Below, one piece after another: positions 1 to 6,967 of a DNA stretch of 18,871 nucleotides; the first letter of the stretch is position 1, and each line of letters begins with the position of its first letter. A program made the position numbers and the translations under genes. The DNA comes from Albidovulum sp. (GTDB lineage: Bacteria; Pseudomonadota; Alphaproteobacteria; Rhodobacterales; Rhodobacteraceae). Below the pieces are notes generated by a model that saw nothing but the letters and a program-made list of their open reading frames with translations, had not been told where the DNA came from and ran no database searches. The stretch is taken from contig JAUQYA010000063.1 in assembly GCA_030837785.1 (NCBI GenBank), positions 1-18,871 of the forward strand, in the 5' to 3' direction.

Positions 1-11
1 AAGGCTGAGGC

Positions 12-55
12 TGTCACCCATGTCTCGGGTACAGTCTGTTACCTATGTCTCCGGG
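12..55. repeat. Pair of imperfect direct repeats resembling an insertion-sequence end
   Basis: Two copies of a motif of the form TGTcACCcATGTCTC-GGG begin at 12 and 37, spaced 25 bases apart. Similar repeated ACC-ATGTCTCCGG motifs occur near the ends of IS481-type elements in alphaproteobacteria; that link is from memory and no transposase is visible because the window starts here. The repeats sit just outside the 3' end of the tRNA-Val(UAC) gene. They could be the terminal transposase-binding repeats of an intact element to the left, or a relic. Confidence 0.3.
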
Positions 56-71
56 CCGTACAAGCGTTCGA

Positions 72-147
<76 letters not shown>

Positions 148-164
148 CCTGGCCACCGGCCCCG

Positions 165-193
165 CATTTAGCCCCCCGACGGGCCCGGGGCAA
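165..193 (-). promoter_or_regulatory. Promoter of tRNA-Val(UAC)
   Basis: On the minus strand TTGCCCC (187-193) and GCTAAATG (165-172) are separated by exactly 14 bases. This fits the alphaproteobacterial housekeeping form TTGACGS-N10-14-GCTANAWC, with seven of eight matches in the -10 box. It lies 17 bases upstream of the tRNA 5' end. The spacing and near-perfect -10 box suggest the tRNA is still transcribed. Confidence 0.5.
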
Positions 194-220
194 GCGCCCC
201 GTTCCGGCCCCGTGCCCCGG

Positions 221-436
221 TCAGGGCCTGACTGCCGCCCGCAGCCCGATGCCCGCGAGCCCGGCGTTGATCAGGAGATAGGGCGAGGCGTCGCCGAAGG
301 TCCGGCTCACCGCCTTCACCCAGTCGGCGAGGTGATGGACCGGCTCGAACGCAATGAAGAGGCCCGCGAGAATCGGCAGGGCCGAGGCGAGCCAGGTGAG
401 CGAGGTGGGTTTGACGTATTTGCGGATCGTCGGCAC
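221..436 (-). CDS. Small hypothetical membrane protein
   Basis: This 71-residue protein starts with GTG; a GAAGGG stretch about 8 bases upstream can serve as a weak ribosome binding site. Residues about 12-30 form a clear hydrophobic helix rich in Leu, Ala and Ile. A second weaker hydrophobic stretch lies at about 52-68 (SPYLLINAGLAGIGLRAA), with a charged link containing His and Asp between them. That gives a two-helix hairpin topology. Size and layout recall small phage-associated or holin-like membrane proteins of Rhodobacteraceae, but I do not recognise the family and assign no function. It stands alone between the tRNA promoter and the repeat tract at 558-617. The next 120 bases upstream (437-557) contain no gene I can support. 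Confidence 0.6.
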   Translation of the reverse strand: MPTIRKYVKPTSLTWLASALPILAGLFIAFEPVHHLADWVKAVSRTFGDASPYLLINAGLAGIGLRAAVRP

Positions 437-557
437 GGCAGGGGCCCTTCGGCTGGATCGGGACGCGCCGATCTGAACCGAGCGCGGTTAAGACCGCCAG
501 AGCGCAGCGCGCGCAGGCCCCCTGCCCCGCCTCCGTGCGGCCGCGCCGGGCGCGCGC

Positions 558-617
558 GTCAGCCCGCAAGTCAGCCCGCAAGTCAGGCCGCAAGTCAGGC
601 CGCCGGTCAGCCCGCGG
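558..617. repeat. Five tandem 12-bp repeats over the BKACE stop codon
   Basis: Five abutting 12-bp units start at 558, 570, 582, 594 and 606. Units 1 and 2 are identical (gtcagcccgcaa), unit 3 differs at one base, and units 4 and 5 differ in their last bases and at one internal position. On the minus strand each unit carries TGA in the same frame. The BKACE stop (607-609) lies in unit 5, and the next four units place four more in-frame stops 12, 24, 36 and 48 bases downstream. The tract looks like tandem duplication of the gene's own 3' end by slippage. Confidence 0.9.
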
Positions 618-1389
618 GGCCGGTCGCCGCGACCAGCCGCAGGAAATCGGCCACCTGGGCGGCGTTGTCGGCGGCGATTTCCCCGTCCGGACGGAAGAGG
701 TTGTTCTCGAACCCGATCCGCACCTTGCCGCCCGCGCGCCGCGCCGCCAGAAGGCAGGCGCTTTCGGCCAGGCCGAAGGCGCAGGCGGCCCAATCGGGCG
801 CGACCGGCAGGCGCGCCTGCGCGGCAAGCGGCGCGGCGAGGTCTTCGGGCGTGGCGCGCTGGCCGGTGACATAGCGGCCGAGTACATGCAGGACTTGCGG
901 GCGCCCCCCCGGAATGACGCCTTCGGCCATGAGCGCGCCAAGGCGGGCGACGTCCCCGGCATCGTAGAGGATGTGCTGGACGGCGATCCCGGCCTCGGCG
1001 CAGAAGGCGAGGAAGCGGCGGGTGATGGCCATGTCGGGCTCGGCCGTGATCTCCCTCAGCGCGATCGAGACGGAGGCCGGGCGCAGCGCCTCGACCAGCG
1101 CGCGCTGGTCGGCCGGGCGGTAGCGGCCCGCCGCCTCGGTCGTGACCTGCACCTGCATCTGCGGCACGCGGTCCGAAAGCTCCGCCAGAAGCTCGGCGTA
1201 AAGGCCCGCGTCCAGCACATGGCGCCCCTCGCCATCGCGCACATGGGCGTGGATGCCGTCGGCCCCCGCCCGCGCGCAGGCCTCGGCGCAGGCGACGATT
1301 TCGGGAACCGTCACCGGCAGCGCCGGGTGGTCGGCCTTTGTCTTCGTCGCGCCGTTCGGGGCCACCATCAGCGCCGGAAGCGGCCTCAT
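607..1389 (-). CDS. BKACE family protein (beta-keto acid cleavage enzyme, DUF849)
   Basis: BKACE enzymes are Zn-dependent TIM-barrel proteins. They condense a beta-keto acid with acetyl-CoA to give acetoacetate and a new acyl-CoA; the founding member is Kce of lysine fermentation. Seen here: PNGA at residues 11-14 near the start, HAHVRD with candidate Zn ligands His47 and His49, TTEAAG at 83-88, and GFENN with Glu228 matching the third ligand. At 260 residues it is slightly shorter than usual (about 270-310). Its ATG overlaps the aminotransferase stop as ATGA, so the two are translationally coupled. That pairing suggests a transaminated beta-amino acid supplies the keto acid. The substrate cannot be told from sequence. 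The 3' end merges into the 12-bp repeat tract. Confidence 0.85.
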   Translation of the reverse strand: MRPLPALMVAPNGATKTKADHPALPVTVPEIVACAEACARAGADGIHAHVRDGEGRHVLDAGLYAELLAELSDRVPQMQVQVTTEAAGRYRPADQRALVEALRPASVSIALREITAEPDMAITRRFLAFCAEAGIAVQHILYDAGDVARLGALMAEGVIPGGRPQVLHVLGRYVTGQRATPEDLAAPLAAQARLPVAPDWAACAFGLAESACLLAARRAGGKVRIGFENNLFRPDGEIAADNAAQVADFLRLVAATGPAG

Positions 1390-2714
1390 GCCGCGACCGC
1401 CTGCCGGATCGCCGCGGCAAGCTTGGACACAAGTTCGTCGATCTGGGCGTCCTCGATGATGTAGGGGGGCGCGAGCAGCACGTGGTCGCCACGCTGCCCG
1501 TCGATCGTGCCGCCCATCGGATAGCAGATCAGCCCGGCCTCGAAGGCCAGCGCCTTGACCCTTGCGTGAAGTTTTCGCGCCGGATCGAAGGGCGCCTTGG
1601 TCGCGCGGTCCTCGACCAGTTCGACGCCGCGAAGCAGGCCGCGGCCGCGGATGTCGCCGACATGGGGATGCTGGCCCAGCTCGGCCTCAAGCGCGGCCTG
1701 AAGCTTCGCCCCCCGCTCGCGCACCCGCGCCAGCAGCCCGCGGCCGAGGATCGCCTCCAGCACCGCGCCGGCCGCCGCCGCCGCCATCGGATGGCCCATG
1801 TAGGTGTGGCCGTGCTGGAAGAAGCCCGAGCCCCCGGCAATGGCGTCGTAGATGCGAGCCGAGGTCAAGAGCGCCCCGATCGGCTGGTAGCCCGCGCCGA
1901 GCCCCTTGGCGATGGTGATCATGTCGGGGGCCACGCCGTCCTCCTCGCAGGCGAAGAGATGCCCGGTGCGGCCCATGCCGCACATCACCTCGTCGAGGAT
2001 CAGGAGCACACCGTGGCGGTCGCAGATCTCGCGGATGCGCTTCAGGTAGCCCGGCACCGCCGGCACCGCCCCGGCGGTGGCGCCCACCACCGGCTCGGCG
2101 AGGAAGGCCATCACGGTCTCGGGGCCGAGACGGAGGATTTCCGCCTCGAGCTCGTCGGCGACGCGACGGCCGTAGGCTTCCTGCGTTTCGCCCGGCTGGC
2201 GGTCGCGGTATTCGTAGCAAGGCGCGATATGCGAGGTCTCGACCAGCAGCGGCGCAAACTGCGCCCGGCGCCAGGCGTTGCCCCCCGCCGCCAGCGCGCC
2301 CAGCGTGTTGCCGTGATAGCTCTGCCGCCGCGCGATCACCCGGTGGCGCCGGGGCTGGCCGATCTCCATGAAATACTGCCGCGCGAGCTTGATCGCCGCC
2401 TCCACCGCCTCGGACCCGCCCGAGACGATATAGACCCGTTCGATCCCCTCGGGCGCATGGGCGACGAGCGCGTCGGCAAGCGATTCGGCGGCGTCGGAGG
2501 TGAAGAAGCCGGTATGCGCGAAGGCCAGCCGGTCAAGCTGCGCGTGCAGCGCCGCCCGCACGCCCGGGTCGGAATGGCCAAGGCAGGACACCGCCGCGCC
2601 GCCCGATCCGTCGAGATAGCGCTTTCCCGTGGAATCAATGATGTAGCAGCCTTCGCCAAGTGCCGCCACCGGAAGGCTTCCCCTGGTCGAGCGTCCGAAA
2701 ACATGTCCGGGCAT
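1386..2714 (-). CDS. Class III pyridoxal-phosphate aminotransferase (omega-amino acid type)
   Basis: This 442-residue protein is a full-length fold-type I class III aminotransferase, transferring an amino group from an omega- or beta-amino compound to a keto acid such as pyruvate. Visible residues: SGGSEA at 98-103 (cofactor phosphate contact), SYHG at 132-135 (aromatic ring stacking), Asp241 in LILDEV (pyridine nitrogen), and Schiff-base Lys270 in TIAKGLGAGYQP. The ATG at 2714 follows a GGAG site five bases upstream. It is first in a two-gene minus-strand operon with BKACE, overlapping by four bases, and diverges from glnH. The coupling suggests it makes the beta-keto acid BKACE consumes. 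Alternatives in the family include taurine-, beta-alanine- and polyamine-pyruvate transaminases. Confidence 0.88.
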   Translation of the reverse strand: MPGHVFGRSTRGSLPVAALGEGCYIIDSTGKRYLDGSGGAAVSCLGHSDPGVRAALHAQLDRLAFAHTGFFTSDAAESLADALVAHAPEGIERVYIVSGGSEAVEAAIKLARQYFMEIGQPRRHRVIARRQSYHGNTLGALAAGGNAWRRAQFAPLLVETSHIAPCYEYRDRQPGETQEAYGRRVADELEAEILRLGPETVMAFLAEPVVGATAGAVPAVPGYLKRIREICDRHGVLLILDEVMCGMGRTGHLFACEEDGVAPDMITIAKGLGAGYQPIGALLTSARIYDAIAGGSGFFQHGHTYMGHPMAAAAAGAVLEAILGRGLLARVRERGAKLQAALEAELGQHPHVGDIRGRGLLRGVELVEDRATKAPFDPARKLHARVKALAFEAGLICYPMGGTIDGQRGDHVLLAPPYIIEDAQIDELVSKLAAAIRQAVAA

Positions 2715-2745
2715 GGCGCTCCGTCCTCTCTCGCTGATATGTCAG

Positions 2746-2792
2746 TGCAAATTTTATTGCATTTATCAAGATTATGCGCAAATGTTTTTGCG
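2746..2792. promoter_or_regulatory. Two dyads in the aminotransferase/glnH divergent promoter region
   Basis: The AT-rich 126-bp gap between divergent genes holds two inverted repeats: TGCAA-N6-TTGCA at 2746-2761 and CGCAAA-N4-TTTGCG at 2777-2792. Their centres are 31 bases apart, close to three helical turns, so both face the same side of the DNA. This suits co-operative binding by a dimeric or tetrameric repressor. The RpiR-type regulator at the end of the adjacent operon (5993-6913) is the natural candidate; that link is inference. I could not fix -35/-10 boxes with confidence for either direction. Confidence 0.45.
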
Positions 2793-2840
2793 TGATCCGG
2801 GCGGATTGCAACCTCCGCCCCCGCAACCAGGGAGTCCCAC

Positions 2841-3578
2841 ATGAAGAAGCTTCTCGCGCTTGCCACCGCCGCCGGCCTTGCTCTCGGCATCGGCGCCGCC
2901 CAGGCCGAAGACCTGATCGTCGCCACCGATACCGCCTTCGTGCCCTTCGAGTTCAAGGAGGGCGACAAGTACGTGGGCTTCGACATCGACATGTGGGACG
3001 CGATCGCGACCGAGCTTGGCGTGACCTACGAGCTGCGGCCGATGGACTTCGCCGGCATCATCCCGGCGCTTCAGACCGGCCAGGTGGACGTTGCGCTCGC
3101 CGGCATCACCATCAAGCCGGAACGCCAGGAGGTGATCGACTTCTCGGACGGCTACTATGACAGCGGCTTCCTTCTGATGGTGCCCGCCGACAGCACGATC
3201 ACCGGCGAGGCCGATCTTGCGGGCAAGTCGCTTGCCGTCAAGACCGGCACCTCGGCCTCGGACTATGCCGAGGCGAATTTCAAGGAGACCGAGCTGCGCA
3301 AGTTCCCCAACATCGACAACGCCTATCTGGAACTGCGCGCCGGCGGGGTCGACGCCGCCATGCACGACACGCCGAACGTGCTTTACTACATCGCCACGGC
3401 AGGCGAGGGCCAGGTCAAGGCGGTGGGGGCGCAGATGATGGCGCACCAGTATGGCATCGGCTTCCCGAAGGGCAGCGAGCTTACCGCCAAGGTCAACGGC
3501 GCGCTGGCCAGCATGAAGGCCGACGGGCGCTATGACGCCATCTATGAGAAATGGTTCGGCGCCAAGCCCGCCAACTGA
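2841..3578 (+). CDS. glnH: Glutamine-type ABC transporter periplasmic binding protein
   Basis: The 245-residue protein has a signal peptide (MKK start, hydrophobic core, AQA cleavage after residue 22) and a type II periplasmic amino-acid-binding fold. Long stretches read like enterobacterial GlnH: VATDTAFVPFEF, GDKYVGFDID, FAGIIPALQTGQVDVALAG, IDFSDGYY, FPNIDNAY, HDTPN and the C-terminal KWFG. The residues that bind glutamine in that family (Asp in VATDTAF, Gly/Thr/Arg in AGIT-ER, Lys/Gly in VKTGTS, Asp in HDTPN) are all present. It captures the substrate and delivers it to GlnPQ. A GGAG site lies before the ATG. A stem-loop follows the stop, as is common after abundant binding-protein messages. 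Because the neighbours are BKACE and an aminotransferase, the true ligand might differ from glutamine. Confidence 0.9.
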   Translation: MKKLLALATAAGLALGIGAAQAEDLIVATDTAFVPFEFKEGDKYVGFDIDMWDAIATELGVTYELRPMDFAGIIPALQTGQVDVALAGITIKPERQEVIDFSDGYYDSGFLLMVPADSTITGEADLAGKSLAVKTGTSASDYAEANFKETELRKFPNIDNAYLELRAGGVDAAMHDTPNVLYYIATAGEGQVKAVGAQMMAHQYGIGFPKGSELTAKVNGALASMKADGRYDAIYEKWFGAKPAN

Positions 3579-3591
3579 TCCTGCGCGCGGC

Positions 3592-3610
3592 GGGCCGGGC
3601 TTCCCGGCCC
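3592..3610 (+). promoter_or_regulatory. Intercistronic stem-loop after glnH
   Basis: GGGCCGGG (3592-3599) and CCCGGCCC (3603-3610) form a perfect 8-bp GC stem with a 3-base loop. It lies 13 bases after the glnH stop and about 35 before glnP. No T run follows, so it is more likely a 3' stabiliser or partial attenuator that favours binding-protein over permease expression than a full terminator. Confidence 0.5.
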
Positions 3611-3645
3611 CCCGCATCCGTCCTTCCCGCCACCCGGAGCGATCC

Positions 3646-4302
3646 ATGCAGACCGACTGGTCCGTCGTCCTGAGCTTCCTGCCCCAGTTGATCGCCGGGG
3701 CCAGGATCACCGTCCAGATCACCGTCATCGGCCTGCTGGGGGGCACGATCCTCGGCACCGTCGCCGGGCTGATGCGCGCCTATGGCGGCCGGGTCCTGAA
3801 CGCCATCGCGTTCGCCTATGTCGAGCTGATCCGCGGCACGCCGATCGTGGTGCAGGTGATGTTCCTCTACTTCGCCATGCCGGTGCTGACCGGGCTCAGG
3901 GTCGACCCGATGTCGGCCGCGGTGCTGGCGATCATCGTCAACGCCGGCGCCTACATCGCCGAGATCGTGCGTGGCGCCTTCCTGTCGATCTCCAAGGGCC
4001 TGAGCGAGGCGGGCCTCGCGCTTGGCCTGCCGCAGTGGAAGGTACTGGTCTACATCCTCGGGCCGCTGGCCTTCCGCCGCCTCATCCCGCCGCTCGGCAA
4101 CCAGTTCATCGTCAGCCTCAAGGACACGTCTCTGTTCATCGTCATCGGCGTGGGCGAGCTGACGCGGACCGGGCAGGAGATCATGGCCGCGAACTTCCGC
4201 GCGGTAGAGATCTGGACCGCCGTCGCGGTCATCTACCTGATCCTCACCGGCACCATGACCGTCGCCCTGCGCATCATCGAGAAACGCATGAGGATCCTGT
4301 GA
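3646..4302 (+). CDS. glnP: Glutamine-type ABC transporter permease
   Basis: An inner-membrane permease of the HisMQ/GlnP type, 218 residues against 219 in E. coli GlnP. Start ATG 3646 is chosen because GGAG (3636-3639) sits at correct spacing and the protein then begins with the usual short periplasmic end before helix 1 (about residues 15-38). The cytoplasmic coupling (EAA) loop is clear: EAGLALGLPQWKVLVYILGP followed by hydrophobic and polar residues leading to PLGNQF. LIRGTPIVVQ and KDTSLF are typical family motifs. It would form a homodimer carrying two copies of GlnQ. Its TGA overlaps the GTG of glnQ (GTGA), indicating coupling. Confidence 0.88.
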   Translation: MQTDWSVVLSFLPQLIAGARITVQITVIGLLGGTILGTVAGLMRAYGGRVLNAIAFAYVELIRGTPIVVQVMFLYFAMPVLTGLRVDPMSAAVLAIIVNAGAYIAEIVRGAFLSISKGLSEAGLALGLPQWKVLVYILGPLAFRRLIPPLGNQFIVSLKDTSLFIVIGVGELTRTGQEIMAANFRAVEIWTAVAVIYLILTGTMTVALRIIEKRMRIL

Positions 4303-5027
4303 GCATCATCGAATTCCGCAAGACCTCGAAGCATTTCGGCGACCTCAAGGTGCTGGACGAGGTGGACCTGTCGATCGACGTGGGCGAGGTCGTGGTGCTG
4401 ATCGGCCCCTCCGGCTCGGGCAAGTCGACGCTCCTGCGCTGCATCAACGGGCTCGAGCAGATTTCCGGCGGCGACCTGATCATGGACGGGATCAGCGTGC
4501 GCGCCGGCAAGAAGCAGTTGCGCCTGATCCGGCAGGAAGCCGGGATGGTGTTCCAGCAGTTCAACCTCTTTCCGCAGATGACGGCGCTGGGAAACGTCGC
4601 CTTCGGGCCGCGCAAGGTGCGCGGCGCCACGGCCGCCGAGGCGCGCGACCAGGCGCTGAAGCTGCTCGACAAGGTGGGCCTGCGCGAGAAGGCCGGCAAC
4701 TACCCGTCCGAACTGTCGGGCGGCCAGCAGCAGCGCGTGGCGATCGCCCGCGCGCTTGCCGTGCGCCCCAAGGTGATGCTCTTCGACGAGCCGACATCGG
4801 CGCTCGACCCCGAGTTGAAGCAGGAAGTGCTGACGGTGATGCGCCAGCTTGCGCAGGAAGGGATGACGATGGTGGTCGTCACCCACGAGATGGCCTTCGC
4901 CAAGCAGGTGGGCACGCGGCTGATCTTCATGGAACACGGCAAGATCTCGGTCGACGGCGATCCCCGCGCGGTGATCGGGAACCCGCCCAGCGAACGCCTG
5001 AGGGATTTCCTGCAACATGTCGAATGA
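4299..5027 (+). CDS. glnQ: Glutamine-type ABC transporter ATP-binding protein
   Basis: This 242-residue cytoplasmic ATPase energises GlnP. Start is the GTG at 4299 overlapping the glnP stop; the reading then begins with SIIEFRKTSKHFG, a normal N-terminus for this family. Motifs: Walker A GPSGSGKST at 36-44, Q-loop FQQFNLFP, signature LSGGQQQR from 139, Walker B VMLFDEPTS from 159, D-loop SALDP, and switch His196 in VVVTHEM. Length matches E. coli GlnQ (240). All catalytic elements are intact. The next gene starts 11 bases inside its 3' end in another frame, so glnHPQ and the downstream hydrolase form one operon. Confidence 0.92.
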   Translation: MSIIEFRKTSKHFGDLKVLDEVDLSIDVGEVVVLIGPSGSGKSTLLRCINGLEQISGGDLIMDGISVRAGKKQLRLIRQEAGMVFQQFNLFPQMTALGNVAFGPRKVRGATAAEARDQALKLLDKVGLREKAGNYPSELSGGQQQRVAIARALAVRPKVMLFDEPTSALDPELKQEVLTVMRQLAQEGMTMVVVTHEMAFAKQVGTRLIFMEHGKISVDGDPRAVIGNPPSERLRDFLQHVE

Positions 5028-6039
5028 ACCGGGAACCCTTGGCTGGGTCGCCGCCGGCGGCACGCCGCGCGACATCGGCCGGGCGCTGGGGCGGACCGGG
5101 CGGGCGGCGGTGCACCGCCATCTTCTCGGCGCGCCGATCTGGCAGCGCGCGAACGATCCCGCGCACGGGGCCCGGCTGGCGCGCATGACGGCGACGGTCA
5201 TGGCCCGCTTCCCCGCGATCTGGGCCGAGATCGAGGGGCTGGCCGAGGGGCTCGGCCTGCCCGTCGCGCACGTGATGGCCTGGAACTGCCGCGGCGATCT
5301 TCTGGCTTCGGCGCCCGACGGCTGCACCACGGTGATGCTGCCGGGCGAGACGCCGGTCCTTGCCCACAACGAGGACGGCCTGCCATTCTTCCGCGGCGCC
5401 GCCTTCATTGCCGACGTGACGCCCGACGGCGCGCCCGGGTTCCGCGCCTTCTGCTATCCGGGCTCGATTCCCGGCCACACCTTCGCCTTCACCGCCGCCG
5501 GGCTGGTGCAGACGGTGAACAACATCCGCCTGACCGGGGTCGAGCCCGACATTCCCCGCATGGTGCTTGGCCGCGCGGTCCTGGCCGCGCGGGACATCGG
5601 CGCGGCGCTTGCGGTGCTCGGCGCGCATCCGAACTCGGGCGGGTTTCACTTCGCGCTCAGCCATGTGGCCGACCGGCGCATCGTCTCGGTCGAATTCGGC
5701 GGCGGCGAGGTTTCGGTGGCCGAGGTCACGGCGCCCTCGGTCCATGCCAACCACGCGCTGCACCAGGGCTGGGGAGTGGCGCACCAGATCGTCACCGCCT
5801 CGTCGCGCGACCGTCAGGCCCGCGGCACGGCGCTTCTGGCGGCGGGGGAGCGCGATCCCCTGGCGATCCTGCGCGACGCCGGCGGGCCCGGCCTGCCGAT
5901 CCGGCGCGACGCATCCGACGACCCGGACGACGAGAATACCCTTGCAACGGCGCTTTTCCGTGTCACAGAAGACGGGATCGAGTGGAGCATCCATGACCGC
6001 AGAGCCGGCGCCCCTTCCTACGAAGGCAAGACCGCCTGA
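5017..6039 (+). CDS. C45-type Ntn-hydrolase (acyl-CoA:6-APA acyltransferase-like)
   Basis: The 340-residue protein resembles the C45 peptidase/isopenicillin-N acyltransferase family, self-processing Ntn-hydrolases that cut amide bonds. The candidate catalytic Cys103 sits in DGCTTV after a residue run that would be the propeptide; the following VLAHNEDG (HNED at 117-120) matches the NxD region these enzymes share. Autocleavage between Gly102 and Cys103 would expose the nucleophile. It has no signal peptide, so it acts in the cytoplasm. Its ATG overlaps glnQ by 11 bases and its end overlaps the RpiR gene by 47, an unusually long overlap. In this operon it may release an amine or amino acid from an acylated imported substrate; the substrate is unknown. 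Confidence 0.75.
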   Translation: MSNEPGTLGWVAAGGTPRDIGRALGRTGRAAVHRHLLGAPIWQRANDPAHGARLARMTATVMARFPAIWAEIEGLAEGLGLPVAHVMAWNCRGDLLASAPDGCTTVMLPGETPVLAHNEDGLPFFRGAAFIADVTPDGAPGFRAFCYPGSIPGHTFAFTAAGLVQTVNNIRLTGVEPDIPRMVLGRAVLAARDIGAALAVLGAHPNSGGFHFALSHVADRRIVSVEFGGGEVSVAEVTAPSVHANHALHQGWGVAHQIVTASSRDRQARGTALLAAGERDPLAILRDAGGPGLPIRRDASDDPDDENTLATALFRVTEDGIEWSIHDRRAGAPSYEGKTA

Positions 6040-6913
6040 AACGCTGAGCGAGCTGCGCGCGCTGATGGTGGCGATCGCGCGCGGCGAAGCGCCGATCACG
6101 CTCGGCGCCAAGACCCGCGAGGCGCTGGGGCGCATCCTCGATCTCACCGGCAGCCCCGCGCTTCTGTCGATCACCGCGCTGGCGGAGGTGCTGGAGGTCA
6201 ATCCCTCCACCCTCACGCGCCTCGCCCGCAGCCTCGGCTATCCCGGGTTTCCGGCCTTCCAGCAGGTGCTTCTGACCGCCTCGATGACCGCGCCGGGAGA
6301 GTTCTATTCCCGCCAGGCCCGCGCGGCGCTGGCCGAAGGCACCAGCACCCAGTCGCGGGCCGTCCAGCTCTGCCGCGAGAACCAGGCCAACATCGACCGC
6401 TTCGTCGAGCATTTCGACACCGAGGCGTTCGAGGCCGCCGTCGGCCTCTTGATGTCGGCGCCCCGCGTCGCCGTCTACGGCATCCGCCAGTTCCACGCCA
6501 TCGCCGCGTTCCTTGTCTACGGGCTGCGAATGATCCGCTCCGACGTCGCGCTTCTGGATGCCAACAGCCTCGGGACCGCCGAGGGGCTGGCGATGCTGGA
6601 GAAGGGCGATGTCCTCCTCGCCGCCAGTTGCGCGCCCTACTCGGCCCCGGTGGTCGAGGTGGCGCGGGTCGCACGCGAGATCGGCCTGTCGATCGTCGCG
6701 CTCACCGATCGCGCCAGTTCGCCGCTGGTGGAGAGTTCGCGCGCGGCGATCCTCGTCGGCCACCAGTCGAGCTTCATTTCAAACAGCATCGGCGCCTTCA
6801 CGGTGGCGGCGGAGTGCCTGATCAACGCCTGCGCCGCCGCCCGGCCCGACCAGGCGCGCAAGGCGCTGATCGACCGCGACCGGATGATCGAGCGGCTCGG
6901 CATCGAGATGTGA
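5993..6913 (+). CDS. RpiR/MurR-family transcriptional regulator
   Basis: This 306-residue protein has an N-terminal RpiR-type helix-turn-helix (about residues 20-98; SITALAEVLEVNPSTLTRLARSL is the recognition region) and a C-terminal SIS phosphosugar-binding domain (about 140-280; VYGIRQFHAIA, then LAASCAPYSAPVVEVARVA and IVALTDRASSPL). The open frame extends far upstream, but ATG 5993 is chosen because GGAG (5984-5987) lies five bases before it and the HTH then begins normally. It overlaps the hydrolase gene by 47 bases. RpiR proteins usually sense a metabolite and repress an adjacent catabolic operon. Its likely operators are the paired dyads at 2746-2792. An RpiR rather than amino-acid type regulator hints at a phosphorylated or CoA-pathway signal. 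Confidence 0.88.
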   Translation: MTAEPAPLPTKARPPETLSELRALMVAIARGEAPITLGAKTREALGRILDLTGSPALLSITALAEVLEVNPSTLTRLARSLGYPGFPAFQQVLLTASMTAPGEFYSRQARAALAEGTSTQSRAVQLCRENQANIDRFVEHFDTEAFEAAVGLLMSAPRVAVYGIRQFHAIAAFLVYGLRMIRSDVALLDANSLGTAEGLAMLEKGDVLLAASCAPYSAPVVEVARVAREIGLSIVALTDRASSPLVESSRAAILVGHQSSFISNSIGAFTVAAECLINACAAARPDQARKALIDRDRMIERLGIEM

Positions 6914-6967
6914 ACCGCGAGGTGAACGGTCGGCGCGGCAACGGGTCCGACGACGGCAGCGCCCCGG

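Noticed and set aside
558..617. CRISPR or replication iterons
   Set aside because: Units are 12 bp with no spacers, begin at the end of a coding gene, and no replication gene is nearby.
488..1492. Minus-strand open frame reading through the 12-bp repeats
   Set aside because: It is a shifted frame of the BKACE gene; BKACE motifs and the ATGA coupling support the other frame.
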